64,000 bases of DNA from Prostheceraeus crozeri (Eukaryota > Platyhelminthes > Polycladida > Euryleptidae): assembly GCA_907163375.1 (NCBI GenBank), contig CAJQUW010000898.1, forward strand, positions 307,989 to 371,988, given 5' to 3'. This document shows, piece by piece, positions 1 through 10,370 of this stretch; position 1 is the first letter of the stretch, and each line of letters begins with the position of its first letter. Under the pieces are notes generated by a model. It had not been told where the DNA came from. It made no database searches and worked only from the letters and a program-made list of their open reading frames with translations. A program made the position numbers and the translations under genes.

Positions 1-59
1 AATTTTCTAATTTCTATTTTCTAAATTTAACAATATAACAATATAACAATATAACAATA

Positions 60-170
60 TAAAATATTATAAAAATAAAATATTATAAAAATAAAATATT
101 ATAAAAATAAAATATTATAAAAATAAAATATTATAAAATAAAATATTATAAAATAAAATAATAATAAAAA
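60..170. repeat. A+T-rich 17-bp tandem repeat
   Basis: About six head-to-tail copies of a unit close to aaaataaaatattataa precede the first gene of the leftmost element. The last copies are slightly shortened. No coding content is seen. It may act as a spacer or promoter-like A+T tract for the ORF that starts at 185. Confidence 0.8.
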
Positions 171-184
171 ATTATCATATAAAA

Positions 185-1021
185 ATGGATAAAGTTAGAG
201 CTGATAATTTTAAAAGAATAAAACAATTAGACGAATTAATAAAACAAAGAAATATTATGAAAGAAAATCATCTTCAACATAGAATGACAAAAGCTGGTAT
301 TCAATCTGATATGTTTGATAAATTAAAAATAACTGAAGAAGTAAAAACTGATTATGAAAAAACTGTCGAACCATTTAAAACTCTTGAAAAGGAACTTAAT
401 GAAAAACGTGTTGATATAGCGGATCCTGTACTTAAAACACTATTAGATGACTATGGTTTATTAGAGGCAAACATAGATGAAAAATTACCAAAATCTATGT
501 TATTCGAACATTCTACTTTCTTTTTAGATAAAAAATTATTTGCAAGATTTTATCTTGGCGGTAAAGAAATATTTCCACAACCTTTACGAGGATTAATTTT
601 TACTCCAGATAAAAAACCTATTAGTTTAGATAGAAATTTTGTTGATCTTTTAAGAGGAGCAGATTTAAAAAATTATGCTGTAGAAGATCTAATAAAATAT
701 AAAACTATATTAGATAGAGTTGGCACAGTAAAAACTCTTAGACGTTATAAACAATTAGAAAATTTATTATCAACGGGAGTTAAAGTAGGGAAAGGTTTAT
801 CTGAAAAACAGAAAACAAAAAAACAGAAAACAGAAACAACCATATTTTTACCAGATGATCCACAAGAATTACTAAATAGATTAAATATTTTAATATCTGC
901 AATAAAAGAAGGACATAATTCTAGTTTCAATGAAATTCATGCTATATTGAAAAGACTGTTAGAAAAGAAGATTCTAAATGAAAAGGATTATAAAAGTGTA
1001 GCTGAAATATGTTGTTTCTAA
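185..1021 (+). CDS. Conserved Polinton protein of unknown function
   Basis: A 278-residue lysine-rich protein. The N-terminal third is charged and probably helical (about residues 1-75). A middle region follows (about 110-185) with an LGGKEI...DLLRGADL...YKTILDRVG pattern. The C-terminal helical tail begins LPDDPQELL and ends with LLEKKILNEKDY. From memory, this order (a middle strand-rich block, then a tail of the type LPDDP.ELL...LL..K.I....Y) recurs in an uncharacterised Polinton gene that usually sits beside the capsid genes. The ORF at 48429-49121 in the second Polinton may be its counterpart. The ATG was chosen because it follows the A+T-rich spacer directly. No enzyme motif is visible. 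Confidence 0.6.
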   Translation: MDKVRADNFKRIKQLDELIKQRNIMKENHLQHRMTKAGIQSDMFDKLKITEEVKTDYEKTVEPFKTLEKELNEKRVDIADPVLKTLLDDYGLLEANIDEKLPKSMLFEHSTFFLDKKLFARFYLGGKEIFPQPLRGLIFTPDKKPISLDRNFVDLLRGADLKNYAVEDLIKYKTILDRVGTVKTLRRYKQLENLLSTGVKVGKGLSEKQKTKKQKTETTIFLPDDPQELLNRLNILISAIKEGHNSSFNEIHAILKRLLEKKILNEKDYKSVAEICCF

Positions 1022-1077
1022 TTTTTTATAAAAAAATATTTCATAAAAAAATATTTATTTAATTTTTTAGTTTAAAA

Positions 1078-1866
1078 ATGTGTTCAGCAGATTTAGACAA
1101 AATTAATAATCATTTACAAAATTTAACAGAGATTTTGGGTTCATCAAAATTTAGTACGACGTTAAAAATTATAACAACTACTTCATCACACACTTGTAAT
1201 TTAGAACCCATTCTACATTTAGAACAAAATAAAAATTATCAAATTGCATTGACTAGTTTCTCCACATTTAACACTATTCAAAACGTTATCAAAGATGTGA
1301 ATGATCAATTTAGATATTCTACTGATAAAGACAAAACATGGAAAATATTAACTTTTCTTCCTGGTTCTTACGAAGTTGAAACAATATCAAATGAAATTAA
1401 GAGACATTTAGGTATACCATTTAAAGATAAGAAACAATTACATTTTGCAGTTGAACCAGCAGTTAATAAATTTTCTCTTACTTTAGACGAAAATCATCAA
1501 GTTGATTTTAATCATGATAGATCATTGTCAAAGCTATTAGGATTTAATAAACAAACCTATAGTCAAGGTTATCATTTAGGTGAGAAGATTCCAAAAATAA
1601 CTGAAATAAATTCAATTGTTGTACATTGTGACATTATTGAAGGAGGATATATAAATGGTAAATTATCAAATTTAATATTCAGTTTTCCAGCTTTTACTGT
1701 ACCCATTGGTTATAGATTAAATGTATTTCCACAAACATTAATATATTTTCCTATTACAAGAAAAACTATTAACAACATTAACATTAAAATCACTGATGAA
1801 AAAGGACAAGAAATAAATTTTGGAGGTGAAGAGATTATGATAGATCTTTTGGTACGGGAGGTATAA
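1078..1866 (+). CDS. Penton-like / minor capsid candidate
   Basis: A 262-residue protein starting 56 bp after the previous stop. It is rich in beta-strand-like alternation. It opens with a segment of the form LEPILHLEQNKNYQIAL, has a middle block GSYEVETISNEIKRHLG, a block SLSKLLGFNKQTYS, and closes with NINIKITDEKGQEINFGGEE. Polinton and adintovirus proteins with an N-terminal line of the type l.l.g.yeiaL..., a central LGF motif and a C-terminal I.I.De.G..i.f..ge are placed next to the capsid genes and are thought to be penton or minor capsid proteins. The ORFs at 54850-55622 show the same LGF block and the same ending. Function is inferred from this pattern only. Confidence 0.55.
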   Translation: MCSADLDKINNHLQNLTEILGSSKFSTTLKIITTTSSHTCNLEPILHLEQNKNYQIALTSFSTFNTIQNVIKDVNDQFRYSTDKDKTWKILTFLPGSYEVETISNEIKRHLGIPFKDKKQLHFAVEPAVNKFSLTLDENHQVDFNHDRSLSKLLGFNKQTYSQGYHLGEKIPKITEINSIVVHCDIIEGGYINGKLSNLIFSFPAFTVPIGYRLNVFPQTLIYFPITRKTINNINIKITDEKGQEINFGGEEIMIDLLVREV

Positions 1867-2003
1867 ACTCCCACGCGAAGCTAGAGAAGTTTAATTTTTT
1901 TATCATTTTTCATTATTAATCTTATTAATCTTATTATTAGAAACAAAAAATGAACTTAAATTAAAATTTTTATTTTTTTGTTTTTAAAAACACTAATTCA
2001 ATA

Positions 2004-2792
2004 ATGGATGAATTTATTACTTTAAAAATGAATGAAATGACTTTAAATAAAAAAAAACTTAAATTTAATCATCATCCAAATTTATCTATTAAAGTTTTGT
2101 CAGTTATTTGTGGAAGATCAGGATGTGGAAAAACATATCTATTATTTAAAATTTTAACGACTCCAAATTTTTTGGATTATAACAATCTTATAATTTATAC
2201 AACAACGGCAGAACAACCCGTCTATCAATTTTTAAAATATGGATTTGAAAATAATCTTACAAAAACAGCAATTGCTTCTCTATTCGAAGAATATGAAAAA
2301 TCTGAATATGAAGAAGAAATAAATTTGTGGTGTGAAGAAGCAGCAAAAAATAAACAATTAGTTGAATCTAATAAAAATAAGTATATAAAAATACAATTAA
2401 TAGATGATAGTGGTAATATGCAAGATCCTAGTAAACTAGATAAAACAATGAAACATTGTGTAATTTTTGATGATTGTGTTAATGACAGAAATCAGTCAGT
2501 ACAAAGAAATTATTTCACAAGAGGTAGACATAATAACTGTAGTGTATTTTATTTGACACAAAGTATGTATTCATTAGATGGAAGTGTTATTAGAAAGAAT
2601 GCAAATATATTTATACTATTTGAAATAAATGCAAGAAACTTAAGTGATTTGTTAAGAGATTTATGTATAAGAGATAAAGATGAATTTAAACAATCGTGTA
2701 ATAATGCTTGGTCAAAAGATTATGGATTTATCACAATTAATATTGATAAAAAAATTCATGAAAGAGTTATCGAAAAATTGTTTACCGAGTAA
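2004..2792 (+). CDS. Packaging ATPase, FtsK/HerA (A32-like) type
   Basis: A 262-residue protein. The Walker A motif GRSGCGKT is at about residues 36-43 and a Walker B-like strand CVIFDDC at about residue 150, followed by YFTRGRHNNCSVFYLTQS, which carries the conserved arginine and the sensor-like glutamine. This arrangement is typical of A32-like ATPases of Polintons and related viruses, which pump the genome into a pre-formed capsid. It is about 40 residues longer than the ATPase of the second Polinton (47767-48432), with the extra length between Walker A and Walker B. A possible upstream leader of about 140 bp separates it from the penton-like gene. The frame looks open throughout. Confidence 0.85.
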   Translation: MDEFITLKMNEMTLNKKKLKFNHHPNLSIKVLSVICGRSGCGKTYLLFKILTTPNFLDYNNLIIYTTTAEQPVYQFLKYGFENNLTKTAIASLFEEYEKSEYEEEINLWCEEAAKNKQLVESNKNKYIKIQLIDDSGNMQDPSKLDKTMKHCVIFDDCVNDRNQSVQRNYFTRGRHNNCSVFYLTQSMYSLDGSVIRKNANIFILFEINARNLSDLLRDLCIRDKDEFKQSCNNAWSKDYGFITINIDKKIHERVIEKLFTE

Positions 2793-3010
2793 TAAAAATA
2801 TACAAATATAATGTTTTAATATTTTATTTTTTATTATCAGCTTTAATTTTGTCTATTTTTTTTAAAATATAATATTTGAATTTTGTGGTAACATTGGTAT
2901 ACAGCAAAAACATTTTACTGAACAAATTATTTTTTTATTGCTTTGTTGTTTGTAATCTTTTCGTTTAAAGTTTTCACGTTTAAAGTTTTCACGTTTAAAA
3001 TTTTCCTGTT

Positions 3011-3802
3011 TTAAGTTTTGTTTAATAAAGTTTTGTTTAATAAAGTTTTGTCTAATAAAGTTTTGTCTAATAAAGTTTTTAGCTCTTCTAAAAAAATTTT
3101 CTCATTTTCTTCATTAAAAATTTTATCATCAATAAAAGTTTTACCATCACTAGAAATTTTACCATCCTTTTTATTTTTATCATTAACTTTTTCTGTCTGT
3201 GATTGAAATGATATTTGATTTACTTCATTAGCTATTTGATCAAATTTTTCAATCTCATCTAACGTAATAACATTATCATCACATACTCTTTGAAAGTAGT
3301 AGTGTAGTTTATCATAGACTTCTTTAATATGTAAATGCTTAGTTTTTAATGATTTTCGTTTCTTTGATATTAAAGATTTATCTAACATTGTAACAAGTGA
3401 AGTTGTAAAAACGCCCGTACCTGTTAAAGCTGTAGCAACTACTGGAATTACTAAAACACCTGAAGATATAACAATTGTTAAAGCACCTAAACTTATTGTT
3501 AAGAATATGCCAATTCCTTGTGTTACATTCTTAACTTTAGACCATCTCTTTCTTAACTTTTTATAATGCTCTAATCTTAATAATAATTGAGATTCTTTAT
3601 CTTTCATATACCTAACTCTATCTTTGTGTTTTTCTTTATTCATTTTTTCAATGTTAATCTTTTCAATGTCCATTAAAGTAGAACTACTTTCATATGATAA
3701 CGAAGGATATATTCTTGAGGTTCCTTCCATTTTTGTTTCTTCCATTTCTGAAGTTCCTTCCACTTTTGTTTCATCCATTTTTAAAGAAATATTTTTAGTC
3801 AC
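3011..3802 (-). CDS. Membrane protein with EF-hand-like segment and C-terminal repeats
   Basis: A 263-residue protein transcribed towards the ATPase gene. The N-terminus carries duplicated acidic peptides (VEGTSEMEET, KMEGTS). A basic helical stretch follows, then two hydrophobic segments at about residues 97-140 (GIGIFLTISLGALTIVI and VLVIPVVATALTG), a basic stretch, and CDDNVITLDEIEKFDQI at about 185, which resembles the loop and exit helix of an EF-hand. The C-terminus is four copies of LL(D/N)KT, produced by a 15-bp DNA repeat. Similar membrane proteins with a D.D..IT.dEi..f segment occur beside A32-like ATPases in other Polinton-like elements (from memory). Role unknown. Confidence 0.55.
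   Translation of the reverse strand: MTKNISLKMDETKVEGTSEMEETKMEGTSRIYPSLSYESSSTLMDIEKINIEKMNKEKHKDRVRYMKDKESQLLLRLEHYKKLRKRWSKVKNVTQGIGIFLTISLGALTIVISSGVLVIPVVATALTGTGVFTTSLVTMLDKSLISKKRKSLKTKHLHIKEVYDKLHYYFQRVCDDNVITLDEIEKFDQIANEVNQISFQSQTEKVNDKNKKDGKISSDGKTFIDDKIFNEENEKIFLEELKTLLDKTLLDKTLLNKTLLNKT
3018..3077. repeat. 15-bp tandem repeat coding for LL(D/N)KT
   Basis: Four copies of agttttgtttaataa, or the same with tctaataa, lie inside the 3' end of the minus-strand membrane-protein gene. The unit is a multiple of three, so copy number can change without shifting the frame. Confidence 0.85.
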
Positions 3803-3839
3803 ATAATATATTTTAAAAACCTGAAAGATGGATAAAATT

Positions 3840-4371
3840 CATGAATTTGAAATTCTCAACTTTTATGATTTTCGGTGTCCTAGAACGGTCATGATTTAAG
3901 CAATGAAAATCGAACCGAAGGTTCTAGGGCTTCGCCCGATTGTTATTCTCAAATTTTGAGATACTCAACTTTTATAATTTTTAGTGTCCTAGAACGGTCA
4001 TGATTTTAAGGGTGAAAGTTGTAATTCTCAAATTTGAGATTCTTAACTTTTATGATTTTCGGTGTCCTGGAACGGTCATGATTTTGGGGGTGAAAATTGT
4101 AATTCTCAAATTTGAGATTTTGAAAACTTTGAAAAATTGGGTATTTTTAAAAACGCCCAAATTTATGAATTTAGGTCTTCATAACCTGAAAAAGGGTTCA
4201 AATTCATGAATTTATGTTGTTTTTAAAAATACCATTTTTTGAAAAATGGTACTTTTTGAATGGACTAAATTCATGAATTTAGGTCTTAAAAACCTGAAAA
4301 AGGGACTAAATTCATAAATTTATGTCGTTTTTAAAAGTACTAATTTTTTGATTTTATGGTGTCCTGGAACG
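3840..4371. repeat. Repetitive terminal zone of the first Polinton-like element
   Basis: A motif cggtgtcctagaacggtc recurs four times (near 3875, 3985, 4060 and 4358), separated by copies of aattctcaaatttgagatt. A second set has two copies of aaattcatgaatttaggtc followed by aacctgaaaaaggg. Direct and inverted short repeats of this kind are common in Polinton terminal repeats. The last copy of the motif ends at the junction with the retroelement fragment. The left terminal repeat is outside the window, so terminal status is inferred. Confidence 0.55.
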
Positions 4372-5890
4372 GTCTTTTGTCCATTACTGAACTCCATCAA
4401 CTTCAACGGCCCCTCGTGAAGTTAGGTACTGCTGTAACCCGGCCACGTGTCCATGTAGTTGTGCAATTCGGGCGACTAGGTTTGACAAACACCACATCTC
4501 CGACGCGGTAATCAACCAAGGGATGCTTTCTCCATTCAAGATTATTGATTCACGTAATGGGCAGCGGGGGATCGACCAAAGAAAATATGATAAGGAATGC
4601 CGCCAGAATCCATGGGAAGAAAATTGTAATAAAACACCATTTTCCTTACGTCCTCATGCGATCGAGCGGCCATACGCTTTACAGTCCGATGATGTCGTTC
4701 AACGATCGCGTTTCCGGACGGCCTATGCGCTGAGCGATATAGCATGTCCACTTTCCACTGTTCACACACAGCTGTCCGCTTTCTCGACCTGAAACTCAGG
4801 GCGTTGTCAAGGAGAATTTCATGAGGTACTCCAAACTCACGAAACACTTCTGTTACTTTAGCAGATATCGTAGACGCCTCTTCATTGGAAATTAATTTCC
4901 ATATGGCGTAGAGACTAGGTCCACAGTCGATGAATGTCAGATAGCGTTTTCCACCGTAGTGTGTGACATCAATCGCGATCCGACCCCAGACTCCTTCAAC
5001 AGACAAAGTTCCACGCTCCCATCGTACCGGTGAAGGGTCAATTGAAGAACATGGGATACATTCAGATATCACAGTTCTCACCTCGTCTCGGGTTGGGGTT
5101 AGGTCAGGATCCGCACAGTTTATAAGATGTATCGTCTTTTCAATGCCGCAGTGAGTAATGTCATGAATCTGTCGTATCTTCTCTTTTCTTGTCATGCCAG
5201 TATCTCTATCAACAAAAGCACTCGCGACGAAAACAGGTTCTTTCTTCAACCATCGCTTAGGAACTCGGGTCAGTCGGTCTGCCGGATTTTTGTTTGTTAG
5301 GACAAGAATTGGATCAAGCTTGAGGTTACACTCTTCAATAATGTCGGATAAGATTGACAGTCTTCTGCGGACCAACACCTCACTTACTCCTCGTGTCTTC
5401 ACATGGTGATCATCGAAGATTATAGATCTCAGCCAGTTGAAAACAGTATTTGAGTCAGTCACCACTTCAAGTTGCTTAATATTCCACGACATAGCTAAGT
5501 TAACTCCTTTCAAAACGGCGTCAAGCTCCGAAAGATTTATATGAGCCACATCATCGCGCTTCCGCAGCCAGCAATTGTCTTCCACAACACGGTCATTTAT
5601 CTGCAGACTGACACAAATACACGGAGGCAAAGCAGCAAGCTCATAAACATTACATTAGCAAGACTCGCAATGACAGACTGTCAGACACATGATACTCTAC
5701 AAACGTTTACCGCTCACTAACAAAAACATGCAACAAAACACCCGGGCGAATCTGAGAAACTTAATAGACAATAAATGACAGTACACGAAGCCACATTAGA
5801 CACGCAACAGGATTCAAAACTAACGATTTAGAGGCAATGAACTCTGAAAATGAACCGATTAAGGCACTCACCACGGTGGGGCTGAACCAA
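4372..5890 (-). mobile_element. Retroelement pol fragment (RNase H-integrase), LTR-type
   Basis: A fragment of an LTR-type retroelement in reverse orientation, carrying only the 3' half of pol and a flanking sequence without recognisable genes (5631-5890). No LTRs or target duplication are seen. It abuts the end of the first Polinton-like element. It is incomplete and should be treated as a fossil. The family could be Ty3/gypsy-related; the integrase is of the type ending GNAIVERHHRTVKR. BEL/Pao is less likely. Confidence 0.7.
4542..5630 (-). pseudogene. RNase H and integrase region of a retroelement
   Basis: An open stretch of 362 residues without reverse transcriptase in front of it. In order: an RNase H segment (NLSELDAVLKGVNLA, VVTDSNTVFNWL, TNKNPADRLTRVP) at about residues 30-125, a zinc-binding HHCC-like segment (HDITHCGIEKTIHL...ECIPCSS) at about 150-195, and an integrase core with GRIAIDVTHYGG, EILLDNALSFRSR and SGNAIVERHHRTVKR that supplies the D, D and E positions. 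These parts copy and insert retroelement DNA. The element is a remnant of pol only, so I do not expect activity. Confidence 0.8.
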
Positions 5891-5906
5891 CTTTAAATCA
5901 ACTTTT

Positions 5907-6226
5907 AGTGCCCATCAATAAAATTGATAAAATATTGATCCGTATTATCATAGAACATAAAAAATCGAAAAATAAAAAGAATCGTTGCCGGAGATCGATA
6001 GGTGCACCCCATCGACGTTAATCGATAATCGATCAATTGATCGATTTATACAAATTTCTATTTTTAAGTGCCCATCAATAAAATTGATAGAATATTGATC
6101 CGTGTTATCACAGAACATAGAAAATCGAAAAATAAAGAAAATCGTTGCCGGAGATCGATAGATAAGCGTAATCGACATTCATCGATAATTGAACAATTGA
6201 TTGAATTTTACAAATTTTCATTTTTA
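5907..6226. repeat. 160-bp tandem duplication
   Basis: Two copies of 160 bp, each starting agtgcccatcaataaaattg, lie head to tail (5907-6066 and 6067-6226). The first few bases of a third copy follow at 6227. The units contain several atcgat and gatcgat palindromes. No coding content. Confidence 0.9.
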
Positions 6227-6944
6227 AGTGCCCAAACTCTATTGATATATTTTGACTGTAATTCATGATTCTTTATTAGGATATTATAACTTATAATAAA
6301 AGTTTGCGCCTGAAAAATCAAGGAAATCGGTTATGATTTTTTTGGTCGATATTTATCATTACGGATGACTGTAGGTATACGTTTTACCAGGTTTTACTGT
6401 AACAGATTGTTTTGGTCATATTTCCTCATAACAATGATTTTACGTCATTCATTTGATTAATCCATTCATTATCTTTTATTTGGTTTCGATTTGTACTCAA
6501 CTATAGTTTTGATTATATTAAGATTTACAAGCAGTTTCTATGGAATTATATATATATGATTAGTCAAAGAATAATTCATACAGTGCAAGTATTGATTTTA
6601 GTCTATAAACTTGATTTAAATGTTATATCGAGTAGGTTTTATGTTAATTTAAGATATTTTGATAGATTTTTATAGATGAATATTTAATTTAGCAATGAAA
6701 TTCAGTATCGTCCGCAGGAATTTGAATTTATGTGGGCATGCATGTATCATTAGGTTGTTAGATATTTTGTATTATATGTTAAATCATTCTCGTTGTTACA
6801 TTATGGAAACACACTATGGTATTTAAAAAAGGCTAAAAGTATTATTCAAATAAGAAGTATAGTTTCAAAATATTCTCTCCTTAAGATTAAGAACAATGAT
6901 TTTCCATAAAAAAATCATTTTTTGAAACCTTGAATTATATGTTT
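6227..6944. other. A+T-rich stretch without recognised features
   Basis: No convincing coding region, RNA gene or repeat was seen here beyond simple A+T-rich sequence. Confidence 0.5.
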
Positions 6945-7229
6945 TTAAACTTGTTTGCTTGCATACTCTGTAACAGCATGCAACAGTTGCTCGCCAAAAC
7001 GAGGATTCAACGAACTGACTTTGTAATTGCTCCATGACGATAACTCGAAGTCTGCGTGAACAGCTTCCGAAGCTTGCTCGGACCACTTACCAAGTCCTGA
7101 ATTTTGGTTGCGGCAGAAATCATAAACATGATGTATAATGACATGTATTTTTTGCGTTATGTTCAGATTTTCCAATCTGAGAAATGCTTCACTGAATACT
7201 TCAATTCGTTGACTTGTATGAAATGTCAA
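6945..7229 (-). pseudogene. Remnant resembling a transposon protein C-terminus
   Basis: A 94-codon open stretch with a pattern of the form ITQKIHVIIHHVYDFC, then GLGKWSEQASEAVHADFE, W.NYKV, and ending with a leucine/alanine helix. From memory, similar segments (a k.HvI..Hv..f line, then GLG.wSEQa.Ea.H..F and YKV) appear repeatedly in invertebrate genomes inside transposon-encoded proteins of uncertain superfamily. There is no start codon context, intron or upstream domain, so I treat it as a decayed transposon fragment. Confidence 0.35.
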
Positions 7230-7852
7230 TGAAAGTCGATCGAAGGCATCGATATACTCAATATTCTAGAGATTGCTAGCATAATTGGAGTAATCTCACT
7301 GAAGAAGAAAATTGGAGGGAGAACATGAAGTCTCTTGAGCGTAATCAGTCCGGGAGCTTTTCTCCTTTTTAGAGTAGATTATGTCTCTACAGTAAATTTA
7401 TCTTCAAATGATTTAGATGGTAACGCTACGAATCTTTTAACTAAAGGGACAAAGTTTGCGCCCATTATTATGAGTAATGTCATCGAATTACAAAAAGATA
7501 CCCGAGACTTCTGCAGAAAATTGAGATTGCAGATTATTTTGGCAAAAGACGGAAGAGCTTAATCTGAAATAGGAATCTGATTTCACTTCTTCAAAAGGTA
7601 GCAACAGTTTTCTTAATCATATCACAAATCTCATTGAGGAACAAAATAATCAGATTTTTGAGCTCCATATAGATTAATCCATAGTATTAGTTCTTGTGAG
7701 AAAAAATAATTTATAATAATAAAAAAATTTCTAAAGCTGATAAGGGTGAGCTTTTTGCAATAATAGATTATTCCTTTTATCATAAAAGAATGACTGAAGA
7801 ACATTTGACACTAAATACTGATGCAATACAACCATGAATCAAATTAAGCACT
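7230..7852. other. No recognised gene
   Basis: Only short open frames without recognisable motifs. The words cagtccgggagct (near 7346) and cagtccgggagcta (near 7856) are shared with the foldback repeat that follows. Confidence 0.4.
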
Positions 7853-7970
7853 TACAGTCCGGGAGCTAGCGTGAAGTTGTGCAGGGAACGAGGTAGTACA
7901 TAAAACTTTCACATAGCATAGTACACCTCTAACCTACTGCAAAACTTCGCGTCTGCCGGATCAGATCATT
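7853..7970. repeat. Short foldback repeat
   Basis: An imperfect inverted repeat. The left arm starts with agtccgggagctagcgtgaag; the right arm, read on the other strand, starts with gatccggcagacgcgaag. Both arms continue through a gcag and gtac word towards the centre. Size and structure fit a small MITE or a hairpin-forming repeat. No target duplication was identified. Confidence 0.5.
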
Positions 7971-8044
7971 TGTTTTTCAGAAATAGAGATGATAACAAAA
8001 TCCTATGTATTTCCAATGGTAAAATTGTGACATCTGAGGTGTTG

Positions 8045-8412
8045 ACTCCATTTTTTCGAGTTTTTGCTCATAAAAAATGTACAAATTGGTATTTTGTTGA
8101 ACTAGTTATTATAGAAATCATCTACAGATCATGATCTTTCAAATGAGCTATCATTCAGTGACAGAGGATGAAGTAAAGTGTGCAAGCAGACACTTTTCGT
8201 TGGTGTAACTGCAAATTTTAACATAGAAATTTCAGGAAAATTGTTGATATACTTTAACGAAAAGTGTCTGTTTGTACACTTTACTTCATCCTCTGTCACT
8301 GAATGATAGCTCATTTGAAAGATCATGATCTGCAGATGATTTCTATAATAACCAGTTCAACAAAATACCAATTTGTACATTTTTTATGAGCAAAAACTCG
8401 AAAAAATGGAGT
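8045..8412. repeat. 368-bp foldback element (MITE-like)
   Basis: Two arms of about 157 bp in inverted orientation (8045-8201 and 8255-8412), separated by about 53 bp. Both outer ends read actccattttttcgag inwards. The arms contain a shared segment with tgagctatcattcagtgac. Arm identity is high by eye, with scattered substitutions. It has no protein-coding content. The structure suggests a non-autonomous foldback DNA transposon; an RNA copy would make a long hairpin. Confidence 0.75.
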
Positions 8413-8499
8413 CTGCATTTCAGCCATGGGAGGCTTCAGTATTTGAACTGTTGACAGGTTTTCACAACACATGACCTGATGAACCGTTTCGACAGCGAA

Positions 8500-9260
8500 T
8501 TTATGATGGTCTTTAGGGTTTCAAGCAGGAATGGAACAATGGGCTTGTCGTCTTGAAATTTCTTCAAGAAAACCTCAAATTTCTTGGTTGTCGTTACGAA
8601 GACATAATTTGGCCCTGATCAGAAGATGATTCAGCATTTCCTTCATGTTCTTGTCGGACGACGAGTTAGGCTGCTTCTTGATATTTTCGACATATGCTCG
8701 CAAGTTTGGCAATTGTTCGATGATCACTTCCGCAACTGCTGCATTCTCAACCCATCGAGTCGCAGATTACTTAAGTGGCACGCGTGGGTCACTCCGATAT
8801 GTCAATACGTTCAACGAGACGGAAGATATTTAAAAACTGCACAACAGCTTCTCAGGAATTTCATCACCTCAATGTGAACATGGGGAGTTGTGACGTTAAA
8901 CCATCATCTTTTTAATGTACGTATTTGTCTGCAGCTCGCAGAGCACCGTCGATGATGTGCAGACGTACTCTAGGGAGCAACTTCCAATGTCCAAAATTTG
9001 TGTATCATCATGTTGACGAGATTCTTCAACACATGATGTGTTACGATATGACATTTGGACCATCCATTACCACATGCAGGAGTTTAGAATTGTCCAGGCC
9101 ACTGACATCTCCCTCAAGAGCTTTGTAGAAGCATGTCCAAGAAATTTAGAAGTCAGGTACCAGTATCTTGTCATCTCCCTGTCTTCAATCCAATACCCAT
9201 TCAATCCATTTATCCGCGATGTATCTACATGACTCACGTTGCATTTCATATCTCAGACCG
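8500..9260 (-). pseudogene. Decayed hAT-like transposase
   Basis: Minus-strand translation in shifting frames gives a consistent order of motifs known to me from a widespread hAT-like transposase: RYWYLTSKFLGHASTKLL (about 9170-9110), LHIIDGALRAADK (about 8965-8925), RWVENAAVAEVIIEQLPNL (about 8760-8700) and FLKKFQDDKPIVPFLLETL (about 8570-8510). These belong to the catalytic and insertion regions of the enzyme. The copy has several frame changes and stop codons between the blocks and lacks the N-terminal zinc finger and C-terminal dimerisation region. No inverted termini were recognised. Confidence 0.55.
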
Positions 9261-10099
9261 TGTCATCTGAGTCGTAATCAGCCATGTACTGCATGTGAAC
9301 GCACAAGGCCTGGGAGTACTGGACCTGCTGAACAATCTTCAGAGTCAACACGTCCATAGAGACAGGCGAGGACCGATCAACCTGGTCAAACTCACATCAA
9401 CGGCGAGAGTCGGATGAGAAAACGAAGCGCCCGTCCTAATGCCGGTGATCCAGACCTCCCCGGCTGAGTATGCACGTTCGGTCCTGCCATTTTCAAAGCA
9501 GCTTTTTCCAACCAGCAGAGAGGATCTGGACGCAGCTTCGGTGAAAAGCAGAGCAGCAAACTAAGAAAGCACATAAAAGCAACTGGCGTCCTTGTCTGAA
9601 AATAGAAGAAATTACTGAAAATTCATAAAGCAGACGTACAATGCTTTAAAATCAAAATTATAGATGCTTGACCATACTTTTCTTGCAAATTTGCACTTAT
9701 TGATTAAATCTTCAAGCGATGTAAATAAAGATGTTTATATCAAAAACATGGAAAATATGAAATGTCTACTATTTCTTTGTTTATGCAGTAGTCAATTTTG
9801 GTGATGTTGTCATAAACATATTTAATCTTTTTTGCTCTAAATTTCAAAATTCCCTGATTTTTCCCGGGTTTTTTCCGGTTTTCCAGAAATCAATTTTTCC
9901 CTGACTTTTACCCGTATTCCCTGATTTTTTCCTGCGTTATACACCCTCTTATACTTTGCAGACACTTTGTACAACGGGGGATTAAGATATAGCTGTTTAG
10001 GCCTACTCAACGGGTCTACTGGCATTACACGTGCTGTCAAGTATTGCCTATTTTTCATTTGTGACTATATATAAGCCTATTTCTATTGATATCTTAGCC
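9261..10099. other. No recognised gene; repetitive low-information tract
   Basis: Apart from short open frames nothing is recognisable. At 9838-9935 the words ttccctga and tttttcccgg/ttttcc recur several times, a pattern I associate with a dispersed invertebrate repeat. This is weak evidence. Confidence 0.3.
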
Positions 10100-10370
10100 G
10101 TAGCTCAAAGAAATATGGAAAGATCCACACTTGGTATCACGAGAAGAGACAGATGGAGAAACGAAAACATACGGTCAAAAACAGCAGGCTGTGACATCAC
10201 AAGAAAGATGTGACATCACATCAGAGGCGAAGTTGAAAGAATGATATCGAAGCGATTACCAAGGAAGTGACCTGGATGCGCCTAGATGGAAGTGACCAGA
10301 TGGCGTAGATTGGGGAGGCTATCGGCCAGCAGTGGCCTGAATGGCTGAAAAGAAAGAAAGGAGCCTATTT
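10100..10370 (+). pseudogene. LINE reverse-transcriptase C-terminal remnant
   Basis: The plus-strand frame gives AQRNMERSTLGITRRDRWRN, a segment seen at the end of reverse-transcriptase ORFs of RTE/Jockey-like LINEs (R.MER..LGit.rDr.rN..ir..t...d). Further downstream, in other frames, come W.R.RLGR-like and GEAIGQQWPEWLKRKK-like endings, which match the usual final residues of such ORFs. Several frame shifts and an internal stop show that it is dead. The 5' end of the element is missing. Confidence 0.55.

Larger units (their letters stand above)
1..4371 (+). mobile_element. Polinton/Maverick-like element, right-hand part (A+T-rich lineage)
   Basis: Four A+T-rich ORFs (three plus, one minus) are followed by a repetitive zone that ends abruptly at 4371, where the sequence changes to a retroelement fragment. 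The packaging ATPase and the penton-like ORF place it with Polintons or related adintovirus-like elements. Integrase, polymerase, major capsid protein and protease are not in the window and would lie to the left. The visible genes look open. Base composition is far more A+T-rich than the second Polinton at 45-62 kb, so I infer a separate lineage and probably a fairly recent insertion. Confidence 0.75.

Noticed and set aside
5948-6268. Small open frames in both directions at the 160-bp duplication
   Set aside because: They repeat with the DNA unit and have no motifs; the open frames result from the tandem copy.
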